Source: Chloroflexota bacterium (GTDB lineage: Bacteria > Chloroflexota > Anaerolineae > Anaerolineales > Anaerolineaceae). From it: 11,425 nt of DNA. Numbering within the stretch: the stretch's first letter is position 1; each line of letters opens with the position of its first letter. The notes under the pieces were generated by a model, which worked only from the letters and a program-made list of their open reading frames with translations, had not been told where the DNA came from and did no database searches. The position numbers were made by a program, and so were the translations under genes. This document shows, one piece after another, positions 1 to 7,524 of this stretch. The stretch lies in the NCBI GenBank assembly GCA_021796375.1, contig JAJYJF010000031.1, forward strand, positions 1-11,425, in the 5' to 3' direction.

Positions 1-1
1 C

Positions 2-1300
2 GCCGGGGTAGGCATGGCGCTCGCGGCGTTTGCCGGCCTGACCGCCAGCGCCCGGCTGCGGCAGGCGCTGCTCCGGCCGGGGGTCATCGCGGGCTGGAAC
101 GCACTCTTCGTGCTGGCGCTCGCGCTGACCCTGCGGGCGCAAACGGAGCATTTCCCGGCCGGCCCGCAGGCTTACCCGCTGGCCATACCGGCCGCGCCCG
201 CCTGGATGGGGATCGCGCTGGCGGCGGCCTTGCTGCTCTTCCCGGTGATTCTCGTCGATGGACTGTTCTACATCCGCGAGATCCGCTGCCTGCGCCCGAG
301 CGCGCGGCAGGCGGGCGCAGGGTTCAGCCTGGCGGGGCTCGTGATGCTCCTGCTCGTCTTCGGACAGGTGTTCACCACCGTCTACGACTACATCCCGGTG
401 GTCGGGCCGCTCTTCCGCGACCGGTTCTGGCTGGTCTTCCTGGCAGGCGGGCTGGCACTGGCGCTCCCCCTGGCCCTGGTGGACTGGAAGCGCCAGGACC
501 TGTCCGCACGTTTGGGCCGCTGGCCGCAGATCGGCCTCCCGGCGGCCGGGATCGCCGCGGCGGCGCTCGCCGCGCTGCTGGTGGCGGCGTTCGTCCCCAG
601 CGCTCCGCATCCCTCCCCGGACGCGCGCCCGGAGCTCAGGGTCATCACCTACAACATCCAGCAGGGCTACAGCGCCGGCGGGCAGGAGAACGCGGCCGGG
701 CAGCTGAGGGTGCTGCGCAGCGCGAACGCCGACATCATTGGCCTGGAGGAGTCGGATACCAGCCGCGTTTCGGGCGGGAATGACGATCTGGTCGGTTTCT
801 TCGCCGGACAGCTCGGGATGTACGCTTACTACGGTCCGGACGTGGTCAAAGGCACCTTCGGGATCGCGCTGCTGTCGCGCTACCCGATCCAGAACGCGAG
901 CACGTACTACATGTATTCGAGCGGGGAGCAAACCGCGGCCATCCATGCCCAAGTGGTCAAGGCCGGCCGGACCTTCAACATTTTCGTCACCCACCTGGGG
1001 AACGGCGGGCCGCTGGTGCAGCAGCAGCAGTTCCTGCAGGGCGCGGCGGGCCTGGAGAACGTGGTGGCCATGGGAGATTTTAATTTCTACCCGCGGGAAG
1101 ACCCCTACCGCCTGACGGTGAAAAGCCTGCCGGATGCCTGGACGCTGCGCTGGCCTTCCGGCGCGGATGACGCCGGGCAGGGGATCGCCGATGAGATCGA
1201 TCACATCTTCGTCTCGCCCGGCACGCGGGTCGGCGAAGCGCGCTACCTGACCGGCCCGGATTCCGACCACCCGGCGCTGATGGTGCAGGTGGAATGGTGA
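2..1300 (+). CDS. Membrane-anchored endonuclease/exonuclease/phosphatase-fold hydrolase, 5' partial
   Basis: The frame is open to the left edge and the residues before the first ATG (base 14) are already hydrophobic, so the gene probably begins outside the window. Numbering from that ATG, residues 24-40, 64-81, 103-122, 138-156 and 174-195 look like membrane helices. A short Pro-rich linker leads into a C-terminal EEP (DNase I/Mg-dependent phosphodiesterase) domain, about 205-428. Its signature residues are visible: N214 in TYNIQ, E245/E246 in LEES, the THLG motif, D355 and N357 in GDFN, DEIDHIF, and D418-H419 in SDHP. Family members use a divalent metal to cleave phosphodiester or phosphate-ester bonds in nucleic acids, inositol phosphates or sphingolipids; the substrate cannot be told here. 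The domain after the last helix is probably extracytoplasmic. It is convergent with the leftward ArsR operon and shows no link to the injection locus. Confidence 0.85.
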   Translation, partial: AGVGMALAAFAGLTASARLRQALLRPGVIAGWNALFVLALALTLRAQTEHFPAGPQAYPLAIPAAPAWMGIALAAALLLFPVILVDGLFYIREIRCLRPSARQAGAGFSLAGLVMLLLVFGQVFTTVYDYIPVVGPLFRDRFWLVFLAGGLALALPLALVDWKRQDLSARLGRWPQIGLPAAGIAAAALAALLVAAFVPSAPHPSPDARPELRVITYNIQQGYSAGGQENAAGQLRVLRSANADIIGLEESDTSRVSGGNDDLVGFFAGQLGMYAYYGPDVVKGTFGIALLSRYPIQNASTYYMYSSGEQTAAIHAQVVKAGRTFNIFVTHLGNGGPLVQQQQFLQGAAGLENVVAMGDFNFYPREDPYRLTVKSLPDAWTLRWPSGADDAGQGIADEIDHIFVSPGTRVGEARYLTGPDSDHPALMVQVEW

Positions 1301-1332
1301 TCGAAGAGCGCGGATCGCTGATTTGCTAGCAG

Positions 1333-1350
1333 GGGGCAGCACCCTGCCCC
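1333..1350 (+). terminator. GC hairpin after the EEP gene, possible terminator
   Basis: A perfect 7-bp inverted repeat (GGGGCAG at 1333-1339, CTGCCCC at 1344-1350) with a 4-nt loop lies 32 bases after the stop of the EEP gene. No T-run follows, so it is only a weak candidate for an intrinsic terminator. Confidence 0.25.
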
Positions 1351-1485
1351 GGACGCCCGTTGAGGATCTGCCCGGGCGGCCCCAAGGAGGCGGAACGGCG
1401 GGGCGCCTTCCGGGAATGCCGCGCCCGCACCGCGGGTGGCGAACAGCCCGGCGAGCGCTTCCGGGAGCCCGGCCGCCAGCCGGCC

Positions 1486-1506
1486 GGGATGGCGGCGGCC
1501 CATCCC
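1486..1506 (-). terminator. Hairpin just past the ArsR stop, possible terminator
   Basis: A perfect 7-bp inverted repeat (GGGATGG at 1486-1492, CCATCCC at 1500-1506, 7-nt loop) begins 16 bases beyond the stop of the leftward ArsR gene. A terminator is expected there between convergent genes. There is no T-run on the minus strand after it, so the call is tentative. Confidence 0.25.
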
Positions 1507-1522
1507 AGCAGAGGGGGTCGCT

Positions 1523-1855
1523 TTATTTATCCTCCGGGTTCGATTCGACGTAGCGGCGCAGGGACTCCAGGCGGTCGTCCCAGTAGCGCTCGTACTGCGC
1601 CACCCACTGCTGGATCTCGAGCAGCGGTCCGGCGCGGAGGCGGTAGCGCGACTCCCGGCCGGCTCGCTCCCGGCTGAGCAGCCCGGCCTCAACCAGGACG
1701 CGCAGGTGCTTGTTGACCGCCGTCCGGCTGATCGGGAAGTGCGCGGCAATCGCGGCGATAGACAGCTGCCGGCCGGCCAGCAGGTGGAGTATCTCCCGCC
1801 GGGTGGGGTCGGCAACCGCCTGGAAAGGATCGCGCAGCGGCTCGCAGGCCGTCAT
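1523..1855 (-). CDS. ArsR-family winged-helix transcriptional repressor
   Basis: A 110-residue protein, typical for small ArsR/SmtB-type regulators. The winged helix-turn-helix covers about residues 8-80: DPTRREILHLL, then SIAAIAAHFPISRTAVNKHL (recognition-helix region), then the GLLSRERAGRESRYRL wing. The metal-binding ELCVCD-type motif of true metal sensors is absent and the only cysteine is residue 4. It therefore belongs with non-metal ArsR proteins that sit beside SRPBCC-fold genes. The ATG overlaps the TAA of the upstream SRPBCC gene as TAATG, preceded by GAGGG (complement of 1859-1863), so translation is likely coupled. It probably represses its own operon through the 12-2-12 inverted repeat at 2281-2306. 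The inducer is unknown. Confidence 0.9.
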   Translation of the reverse strand: MTACEPLRDPFQAVADPTRREILHLLAGRQLSIAAIAAHFPISRTAVNKHLRVLVEAGLLSRERAGRESRYRLRAGPLLEIQQWVAQYERYWDDRLESLRRYVESNPEDK

Positions 1856-2262
1856 TATCCCTCTACGTACGCGTGCAGCTTCACCAGGTCTCCCCAGCCC
1901 TGCTCCATAAACCCGCGGATGGCCGGGTGAGGCTGGCCAAACTCGGTGGATTTCTCGGTATCCCAGCCGGAATGAACCAGGGTCAGCTCGGTTTTCCCGG
2001 CAGCCTCGCGCAGCTCGAAGGCCAGGGACCAGTCCTTCCCCCAGCTGAAGACGAGGCGGCGGAGCGGCTCGAGCACGGTGACCTTGCAGGGCGAATCCCC
2101 ATACGGGCCGGTATGCAGGACGAACTCGCGGCCCAGGGCCGGCTCAAAGGTGTTCGGCATCCACCAGGAGGCCAGACCCTGGGAGGTGGCCACGGCGTCC
2201 CATACTTTCTGAAGAGGGGCATCGAGAAGAACGGTTTTACGGATATCGGGCAGCGGCGTCAT
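1855..2262 (-). CDS. SRPBCC/AHSA1-fold protein
   Basis: A 135-residue protein of the usual length for AHSA1-type SRPBCC (START-like) domains. Visible features are an N-terminal strand with DAPLQKVWDAVA, then WWMP, the GPYGDSPCKVTVLEPLRRLVFSW core, ELTLVHSGW, and a C-terminal helix (GWGDLVKLHAYVE). The fold encloses a hydrophobic ligand pocket, and the ligand of this member is not predictable. It is the first gene of a two-gene leftward operon with the ArsR gene, a pairing common in many bacteria, and may be a ligand-binding or stress-response partner. The ATG is preceded by GGAG about 8 nt upstream on the minus strand. The promoter and operator lie immediately upstream. It has no obvious link to the injection locus. 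Confidence 0.88.
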   Translation of the reverse strand: MTPLPDIRKTVLLDAPLQKVWDAVATSQGLASWWMPNTFEPALGREFVLHTGPYGDSPCKVTVLEPLRRLVFSWGKDWSLAFELREAAGKTELTLVHSGWDTEKSTEFGQPHPAIRGFMEQGWGDLVKLHAYVEG

Positions 2263-2280
2263 CGGTTATCTCCACGGGAT

Positions 2281-2306
2281 GATATGACACCTAAAGGTGT
2301 CATATC
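2281..2306. promoter_or_regulatory. Candidate ArsR operator (perfect inverted repeat)
   Basis: GATATGACACCT (2281-2292), AA spacer, AGGTGTCATATC (2295-2306): a perfect 12-bp inverted repeat. It lies between the -10 box and the start codon of the leftward operon and covers the expected transcription start (about 2301). The size and position are those of an ArsR-family homodimer site that blocks initiation. Assigning it to the adjacent repressor is inference. Confidence 0.8.
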
Positions 2307-2307
2307 G

Positions 2308-2336
2308 AGTATACCCACCCCAGTGTCGGATGTCAA
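2308..2336 (-). promoter_or_regulatory. Sigma-70-type promoter of the AHSA1-ArsR operon
   Basis: On the minus strand TTGACA (2331-2336) is followed after 17 nt by TATACT (2308-2313). The -35 is a perfect consensus, the -10 matches 5 of 6, and the spacing is optimal. It would be a strong promoter in need of repression, which fits the operator placed at the start point. Confidence 0.8.
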
Positions 2337-2340
2337 TCCC

Positions 2341-2634
2341 GAGGGGCGTAAATTTTATGGTAGATTTTACAGCGATTGTCAAGCAAATAGATTTATAATC
2401 AAACTAATTGAGGATCCCTATCGAATTCTCATTTGCCCGGTACAAAAACAAGCTTTATTTCAAACATTACTTCCGGTAGATTCTGATCGCTGCCGAATGG
2501 TTTGATTAGGGCCAATCCCAGGCGAGCTTATCGGTTCGCATTCGGCATTAATGGGTTATGCAAACCGCGTTGGTCCGGCCGGCGAGGAATTTCTCGCTCA
2601 AAGCTGAGGTAGAACCAGCGCCATCGAGGCAACC
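2341..2634. other. AT-rich intergenic region before the injection locus, no gene seen
   Basis: The gap between the divergent AHSA1 and ATPase genes is 372 bases. Its left end holds the operator and promoter described separately. From 2341 to 2460 the sequence is about 34% GC by hand count (41 of 120), against clearly GC-rich flanks. I see no plausible coding frame or RNA gene. The leader of the ATPase gene probably lies here. A short hairpin (GCGAG 2582-2586, CTCGC 2593-2597) is the only other structure noted. Confidence 0.6.
2366..2399 (+). promoter_or_regulatory. Possible promoter for the injection locus
   Basis: TTTACA (2366-2371, 5 of 6 to the -35 consensus) is followed after 16 nt by TAGATT (2388-2393, 4 of 6). 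A perfect TATAAT at 2394-2399 overlaps but would give a 22-nt spacer from the same -35. The AT-rich setting upstream of the first gene makes this the best candidate, but it is weak. The untranslated leader would be over 200 nt. Confidence 0.3.
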
Positions 2635-4794
2635 GTGCGCGCAACGCCGAACGCACATCCACAGGACACGGAAGAACTCAACCGTCAGTTCCTTGAAAAC
2701 GAGCTGCACGGGGTAGATTTACTTATCCGGAAACGCGTGGTCGCCTGGGAATCGGCGGGCCAGGACCCGGACGACGCTTTTCGCGGGCTGCGCATCCGTT
2801 CCGACGAGGCCCTTTCGATCGCGAGCCAGCCCCTGTGGGGCAGCTGGGGGACTTCCGGCGGTCTGACGCCGGACCTGGAGGAGCGGTTCTCCACCGAAGA
2901 ACAGGCGGTCTCCGCGGAGCGGCAGGGCCTGCTCGAGCAGGCGCGCGAGCGGAGCATCCGTCTGAGGCTGCTCGCCCTGACCGGCGCGCTGGGCCTGAGC
3001 GCTTTCGAGTACGGCGCGTTCCTGGTTTGCCTGGCCGCCAGCCTGGACCTGCGCTACGAGCGGCTGTTCGGCTTCCTGCAGAATGACGTCACCCGCAAGT
3101 CCCCCGGGGTCAACCTGATCCTGGATCTCCTCCTCCCGCCGGGATCCGGGCGCCTGGTCTTCCTGGACTGCTTCCGGGAAGGCGCGCCGCTGCTCCGCCT
3201 GGGCCTGCTCAGGCCCGTACAGGATCCGCCGGCCGCCCGGCCCATTCTGAGCCGAGAATTTATGGCGGCGCCCGAGGTAGGGTCCTGGATCCTCGGCCAG
3301 TACGCTCCCGCGCCGGAGATCGCCGGGGGGGTGCGCCTGCTCCTGCCGCCGTTCACCGATCTCCCCCGGCTGGACGAGCGCACCTTCGCCTCCGTAGATT
3401 GGCCCTCCGCCCGCGGCGGTGGGGCCATCCTGGCCCTTTCCGGGCCGGACCCGCTGCGCCAGCTCTTCGCCGCCCAGCGGGCCGCGGAGCAGCTGGGGCA
3501 GCCCCTGCTCGTGATCGACCTGGCGGGCATCAAGACGGCCGCCGGGCCGGAGCCGGCCTGGCTGCGCCTGGCCCTGCGCGACAGCGCCCTGCTGGGCGCG
3601 GTCCCGCTGCTCGCCGGGTGGGATGCGCTGCTGGCGGCGGACGCCGCCCTCCAGGAGGCGGCGCTGCAGGAGCTTGCCTGGTTCCCCGGCCCGTTTCTCA
3701 CCTCCAGCGCCGCGCCCTGGAATCCCCCGGGCGCGCGGCCCGTGCTGCGCTGGGAGTTTACCCTGCCATCCTTCGCCGAGCGCTGCGAGCTGTGGCGGCA
3801 CTTCCTCGGCGCAGCCTGCCCTCTCTCCGAGGGCGAGCTCGAGCTGCTGGCCGGGCAGTTCATGCTCACCTCTGCCCAGGTCCAGGCCGCCGCACAGGAG
3901 GCCAGCCACCAGGCCGCGCAAGCCGGCCGGCCCCTGGCGGTAGCCGACCTGCTGGCGGCCACCCGCAAGCAGACCAGCCACCACCTGGACAGCCTGGCCT
4001 TAAGAATCAAGCCGCGCTACACCTGGCAGGATATCGTCCTGCCCGAGGAAGAGCTTGCCATCCTGCACGAGATCGTGGCGACCGTCCGGGGCAGGGTGCG
4101 CGTGCTGGATGAATGGGGGCTGGGCAAGAAGCTGGTCCCCAATCCGGGGATCGCCGTCCTCTTCGCCGGGCCGCCCGGGACGGGGAAGACGCTTTCGGCG
4201 CAGGTGATCGCCGCCGAGCTCTCCATGGACCTGTACCGGATCGACCTCTCCACGGTGGTCAGCAAGTACATCGGCGAGACCGAAAAGAACCTGGAGCGGA
4301 TCTTCAGCCAGGCGGCCAACTCCAACACCATCCTGTTCTTCGACGAGGCGGATGCCATCTTCGGCAAGCGCTCGGACGTCAAAGACGCTCACGACCGCTA
4401 TGCCAACATCGAGATCAGCTACCTGCTGCAGCGCATCGAGACTTATGACGGGGTAGCCATATTGGCATCAAACTTGCGATCTAACCTGGATGAGGCCTTC
4501 GTCCGCCGCTTGCAATTCATCGTGGATTTCCCCTTCCCGGACGAGACCCAGCGGCTGCGAATCTGGAAGGTGCTTTTCCCGCCCGGCATCCCGCAGCTGG
4601 AGCCGCTGGATTTCGAGAGCTTCGCCAGGCGCTTCAAGCTCTCCGGCGGGAACATCCGCAACGTGATCGTCAACGCCGCTTTCGCCGCGGCTTCCGACGA
4701 CAGCGGGGTCTCGAACCGGCACCTGATGCACGCTGTGCGCCGCGAGCTGCAGAAGATGGGCCGCCTGATCAACGATAAAGAGCTATCGATATGA
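2635..4794 (+). CDS. eCIS-type AAA+ ATPase (Afp15/Pvc15-like)
   Basis: A 719-residue protein. It starts at GTG with GAGG five bases upstream, and an in-frame TGA at 2605 excludes longer starts. Residues about 107-195 resemble the winged-helix domain of eCIS ATPases (LSAFEY...YERLFGFLQNDVT...LILDLL). Residues about 255-430 look like a degenerate AAA module: SGPDPLRQ (269-276) replaces Walker A and PLLAGWD (324-330) lacks the Walker B acids. The C-terminal AAA module is intact: Walker A GPPGTGKT (512-519), Walker B ILFFDEAD (566-573), sensor-1 N613 and the RR pair 624-625. In Afp/PVC particles this ATPase is a cytoplasmic accessory factor for assembly or stability. It overlaps the next gene by ATGA. 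Codons around 4450-4490 are less GC-rich than the rest of the gene. Confidence 0.92.
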   Translation: MRATPNAHPQDTEELNRQFLENELHGVDLLIRKRVVAWESAGQDPDDAFRGLRIRSDEALSIASQPLWGSWGTSGGLTPDLEERFSTEEQAVSAERQGLLEQARERSIRLRLLALTGALGLSAFEYGAFLVCLAASLDLRYERLFGFLQNDVTRKSPGVNLILDLLLPPGSGRLVFLDCFREGAPLLRLGLLRPVQDPPAARPILSREFMAAPEVGSWILGQYAPAPEIAGGVRLLLPPFTDLPRLDERTFASVDWPSARGGGAILALSGPDPLRQLFAAQRAAEQLGQPLLVIDLAGIKTAAGPEPAWLRLALRDSALLGAVPLLAGWDALLAADAALQEAALQELAWFPGPFLTSSAAPWNPPGARPVLRWEFTLPSFAERCELWRHFLGAACPLSEGELELLAGQFMLTSAQVQAAAQEASHQAAQAGRPLAVADLLAATRKQTSHHLDSLALRIKPRYTWQDIVLPEEELAILHEIVATVRGRVRVLDEWGLGKKLVPNPGIAVLFAGPPGTGKTLSAQVIAAELSMDLYRIDLSTVVSKYIGETEKNLERIFSQAANSNTILFFDEADAIFGKRSDVKDAHDRYANIEISYLLQRIETYDGVAILASNLRSNLDEAFVRRLQFIVDFPFPDETQRLRIWKVLFPPGIPQLEPLDFESFARRFKLSGGNIRNVIVNAAFAAASDDSGVSNRHLMHAVRRELQKMGRLINDKELSI

Positions 4795-5645
4795 TTTCTG
4801 AGATCGACACCGCCTTACGAGAACTGCTGCTGCGCGAGCTGCCTCTCCGCAAAGGAGAGGTGGAGATCTCTTTCGACCAGCCCAAGCGGCAGTGGTCCTC
4901 CCAGCTCAACCGGCCAACCCTGAACCTCTACCTGGTGGATATCAAGGAGAACCTGGAGTTCCGCGGGTCCGAGCAGCTCTCGCGCGAGAAAAACGAGGAT
5001 GGGACGGTCACCATCCGGCGCAACCCGGTACGCATGGACCTGATCTACCTGATCACCGGCTGGACGCGCGAGATCCAAGACGAGCACCACCTGCTGTCGA
5101 TCGCCATGCTCGCCCTGCTGCGCACGCCCTTCCTGCCCCAGGATCTGCTGCCCGAGGGATATAAAAACTCGAACCTCCCGGTGCGTATCGAGATCGCGCA
5201 GGCGGATGCCATCGCCAGCGTCACCGACCTGTGGAGCACGCTCGATAACGAGCTGCACCCGGGCCTGCGGCTGACCGTCACGCTGGCGGTCGACCCCTAC
5301 AAGCCCGAGATCATCCGGCGGGTGCTGACCACCGAGTGGCGCTTCCTCCAGGCCGGCAGCGCGGAGCAGGACGGCCTCCCCGCCGGCGCCGACCAGATCG
5401 AGAAAGCCCCCGACCGGAACTTTTTCCTGATCAACGGGCGGGTGCTCAGCCAGAAATTTTCCCCAGCGGTGCTTACACTGGCGGTGAAAAACACCGGCCA
5501 GATCGTGCAACTCAACTCACAGGGCGAATACCACATAACCGGTCTTCAGGAGGGAGAATACACCATCGATGTACTTGCTGCCGATAGGGTCCTGAAAGAA
5601 CTCAAAATTCATGTGCCATCAACGGACTATGACATACAGGTCTGA
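4791..5645 (+). CDS. DUF4255 / Pvc16-type tail terminator protein with C-terminal beta domain
   Basis: A 284-residue protein starting in the ATGA overlap with the ATPase. Residues 1 to about 185 match the DUF4255 (Pvc16 N-terminal) family: MISEIDTALRELLLRE, then LNRPTLNLYLVDIKENLEFR, RRNPVRMDLIYLITGW, EHHLLSIAMLALLRTPFLP and a late VDPYKPEIIRR. In Afp/PVC this protein caps the top of the sheath-tube stack and so fixes particle length. Residues about 208-284 form an added segment (FFLINGRVL...GEYHITGLQEGEYTIDVLA) resembling a carboxypeptidase-regulatory-like beta sandwich. This segment is encoded with visibly lower GC. A C-terminal Ig-like addition may decorate the cap. It is followed by a 226-bp gap containing a strong hairpin. 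Confidence 0.9.
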   Translation: MISEIDTALRELLLRELPLRKGEVEISFDQPKRQWSSQLNRPTLNLYLVDIKENLEFRGSEQLSREKNEDGTVTIRRNPVRMDLIYLITGWTREIQDEHHLLSIAMLALLRTPFLPQDLLPEGYKNSNLPVRIEIAQADAIASVTDLWSTLDNELHPGLRLTVTLAVDPYKPEIIRRVLTTEWRFLQAGSAEQDGLPAGADQIEKAPDRNFFLINGRVLSQKFSPAVLTLAVKNTGQIVQLNSQGEYHITGLQEGEYTIDVLAADRVLKELKIHVPSTDYDIQV

Positions 5646-5713
5646 GTACCCCGTCAGAAGGAATTTGATCCCGGAAGTTTGCGGATACGGGGCACGTGGA
5701 AGCGGCGAACAAA

Positions 5714-5760
5714 TTTCAAGCGCGGCTGGATGTCTCGCGCACATCCGGCTGCGCTTGAAG
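5714..5760 (+). promoter_or_regulatory. Long RNA hairpin upstream of the sheath gene
   Basis: The arms 5715-5733 and 5741-5759 pair over 19 positions around a 7-nt loop (CTCGCGC). Two of the pairs are G-U, and a third G-U (5714-5760) extends the stem to 20. As DNA the repeat is imperfect, but as RNA of the + strand every position pairs. There is no T-run after it, so it is unlikely to be an intrinsic terminator. It could be a processing site or an mRNA-stabilising 5' structure for the sheath-tube message. Confidence 0.6.
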
Positions 5761-5871
5761 GGGAACGGAAGGGAGGAGCACCTATTGCACAACGCGGGGA
5801 AGCATCCATCTGTGATTTCTGCCGGAGCGGCATCATAAAACCAACCCATCGTCAAGAATAAGGAGCCTGAA

Positions 5872-7524
5872 ATGCCAGAATATTTATCCCCAGGCGTTTA
5901 CGTCGAAGAGGTCGACCGAGGACCAAAGCCGATCGAGGGCGTCGGGACAGCCATGGCCGTTTTTGTCGGCTTTACCGAAAAGGCTGAGTACGTCCGCGAG
6001 ATCGACGGGGTGCCCGTGGTGGAGAACCTGCTCAACCGCGCGCAGCTCATCACCAACTGGACCCAGTACCGGGAGCGGTTCGGCGATTTCGTCCCCGGGG
6101 CCTACCTGCCCCATTCCGTGTACGGCTATTTCATGAACGGCGGGTCGCGCTGCTACGTGGTCAGCGTGCGCACCTTCCCCAAGGCAGCCACCGCGCTGCT
6201 GAACCGGGCTGGCAAGCCCGCGCTGTCCGTGCGCGCTCGGCTGGCCGGAACCGAAGGCGTCAACCTGCGCGTCCGCGTGGATAACGTCCCCGCGCTGGCG
6301 GCTGCCGCGCCCGCCAAGAAGGGCGAAAAAGCTGAGGGCGCGCCCGAGGCCGTTGAGCCCGAGATGGACGGCAAGGCCACCTTCGACCTGTACGTGGACC
6401 AGGCCCGGCCAAACAACGAGTGGAAGACCGCCGAGACCTTCAAGGGCGTCAAGCTGGAGGAGACAGTTCGCAACGGCCAGAAAGTGGTCGAAGTGCTGTT
6501 CCCGAACAACAAGTTCTCCCGCCTGGTCGACGTGGAAGTGGCCGGCGAGAACCTGCCGGCGGCGCAGGCGCTGCCGCGGGTGCAGGAGCAGCCGCTGGTG
6601 ATCGACAAGCAGCTGCTGCCGCCGCCCTCCGCGGACGAGTTCAAGGGGGATGTCGTCAAGCGCAGCGGTGTGGAAGGGCTGGAGGTGCTGGATGACGCCA
6701 CCATGGTGCTCGTCCCGGATCTGATGACCACCATGCCGGGCGAAAAGCTGAACCTGGACCTGGTCAAGGCAGTCCAGGGGATGATGATCGCGCACTGCGA
6801 GCACATGGGCGACCGGGTCGCCATCCTGGACGCGCCGCCCAACCTGACCCCGCAGGAGGTCAAGAACTGGCGGATGAACACGGCCGGCTACGACTCCAGC
6901 TACGCCGCCCTGTACTACCCCTGGATCACGGTGATGGACCCGGTGCTGAACAAGCCCATCCAGATCCCGCCGAGCGGCCACATGGCCGGCATCTGGGCGC
7001 GCAACGACAATACGCGCGGCGTCCACAAGGCCCCCGCCAACGAGGTCGTCCAGGGGGCGCTCTCCACGGTCTACCAGACCACCAAGGGCGAGCAGGATAC
7101 GCTCAACCCCATCGGGGTGAACTGCATCCGGGCTTTCCCGGGGCGCGGGATCCGCGTCTGGGGCGCGCGCACGCTCTCCAGCAACCCGTCCTGGCGCTAC
7201 ATCAACGTCCGGCGCCTGTTCAACTACGTCGAGAAATCGATCGAGAACGGCACCCAGTGGGTGGTCTTCGAACCCAACGACCGCATGCTGTGGGGCCGGG
7301 TGCGCCGGGATGTCTCGAACTTCCTGACCATGGTCTGGCGAGATGGGGCGCTCTTCGGAAGCACGCCGGGGGAGGCATTTTACGTCAAATGCGACGACGA
7401 GCTCAACCCGCCCGCCTCGCGCGACCTGGGCCGCCTGATCATCGAGATTGGACTCGCACCGGTCAAACCGGCAGAGTTCGTCATCTTCCGCATCAGCCAG
7501 TGGGCTGGCCCGAACGCGGAATAG
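5872..7524 (+). CDS. Contractile tail sheath protein
   Basis: A 550-residue phage tail sheath family protein (Afp2-4/Pvc2-4-like). The N-terminus has PGVYVEEV (7-14), the linker that interlocks neighbouring sheath subunits. The C-terminal sheath domain carries NPSWRYINVRR (438-448), a FNYVEKSIENGTQWVVFEPN stretch, then LWGRVRR and FLTMVWRDGALFG. It polymerises around the tube and contracts to drive it into the target. Residues about 143-165 are a low-complexity Ala/Lys/Glu/Pro linker before a variable middle domain, probably surface exposed. The start is firm: GGAG six bases before the ATG. Only one sheath gene is present, whereas Afp and PVC carry three. The tube gene follows 35 bases later with its own strong ribosome site. 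Confidence 0.95.
   Translation: MPEYLSPGVYVEEVDRGPKPIEGVGTAMAVFVGFTEKAEYVREIDGVPVVENLLNRAQLITNWTQYRERFGDFVPGAYLPHSVYGYFMNGGSRCYVVSVRTFPKAATALLNRAGKPALSVRARLAGTEGVNLRVRVDNVPALAAAAPAKKGEKAEGAPEAVEPEMDGKATFDLYVDQARPNNEWKTAETFKGVKLEETVRNGQKVVEVLFPNNKFSRLVDVEVAGENLPAAQALPRVQEQPLVIDKQLLPPPSADEFKGDVVKRSGVEGLEVLDDATMVLVPDLMTTMPGEKLNLDLVKAVQGMMIAHCEHMGDRVAILDAPPNLTPQEVKNWRMNTAGYDSSYAALYYPWITVMDPVLNKPIQIPPSGHMAGIWARNDNTRGVHKAPANEVVQGALSTVYQTTKGEQDTLNPIGVNCIRAFPGRGIRVWGARTLSSNPSWRYINVRRLFNYVEKSIENGTQWVVFEPNDRMLWGRVRRDVSNFLTMVWRDGALFGSTPGEAFYVKCDDELNPPASRDLGRLIIEIGLAPVKPAEFVIFRISQWAGPNAE

Noticed and set aside
1243..1815. A 190-codon minus-strand frame overlapping the ArsR gene in another phase
   Set aside because: It conflicts with a well-supported ArsR frame, and its residues are Ser/Arg/Pro-rich without domain signatures.
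2412..2455. BamHI, EcoRI and HindIII recognition sites within 44 bases, like a cloning polylinker
   Set aside because: The intervening bases do not match a polylinker I recognise and the surrounding AT-rich sequence is continuous with the locus, so vector contamination is not supported.
1873..2505. A 210-codon plus-strand frame across the AHSA1 gene and its promoter
   Set aside because: It reads antisense through a recognised gene, then through the operator and the AT-rich gap. It has no recognisable product.
2719..4010. Minus-strand open frames of 421 and 318 codons inside the ATPase gene
   Set aside because: Shadows of a gene with clear AAA motifs. The translations are Gly/Arg/Gln-rich with no motif and no ribosome site.
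5785..5813. TTGCAC as a -35 box for a separate sheath promoter
   Set aside because: No acceptable -10 hexamer lies 16-18 bases downstream (ATCTGT at 17).
5646..5871. Possible small genes in the gap before the sheath gene (frames of 60-78 codons)
   Set aside because: The frames cross the long hairpin, lack ribosome sites and have no recognisable sequence. The gap is better explained as a structured leader.
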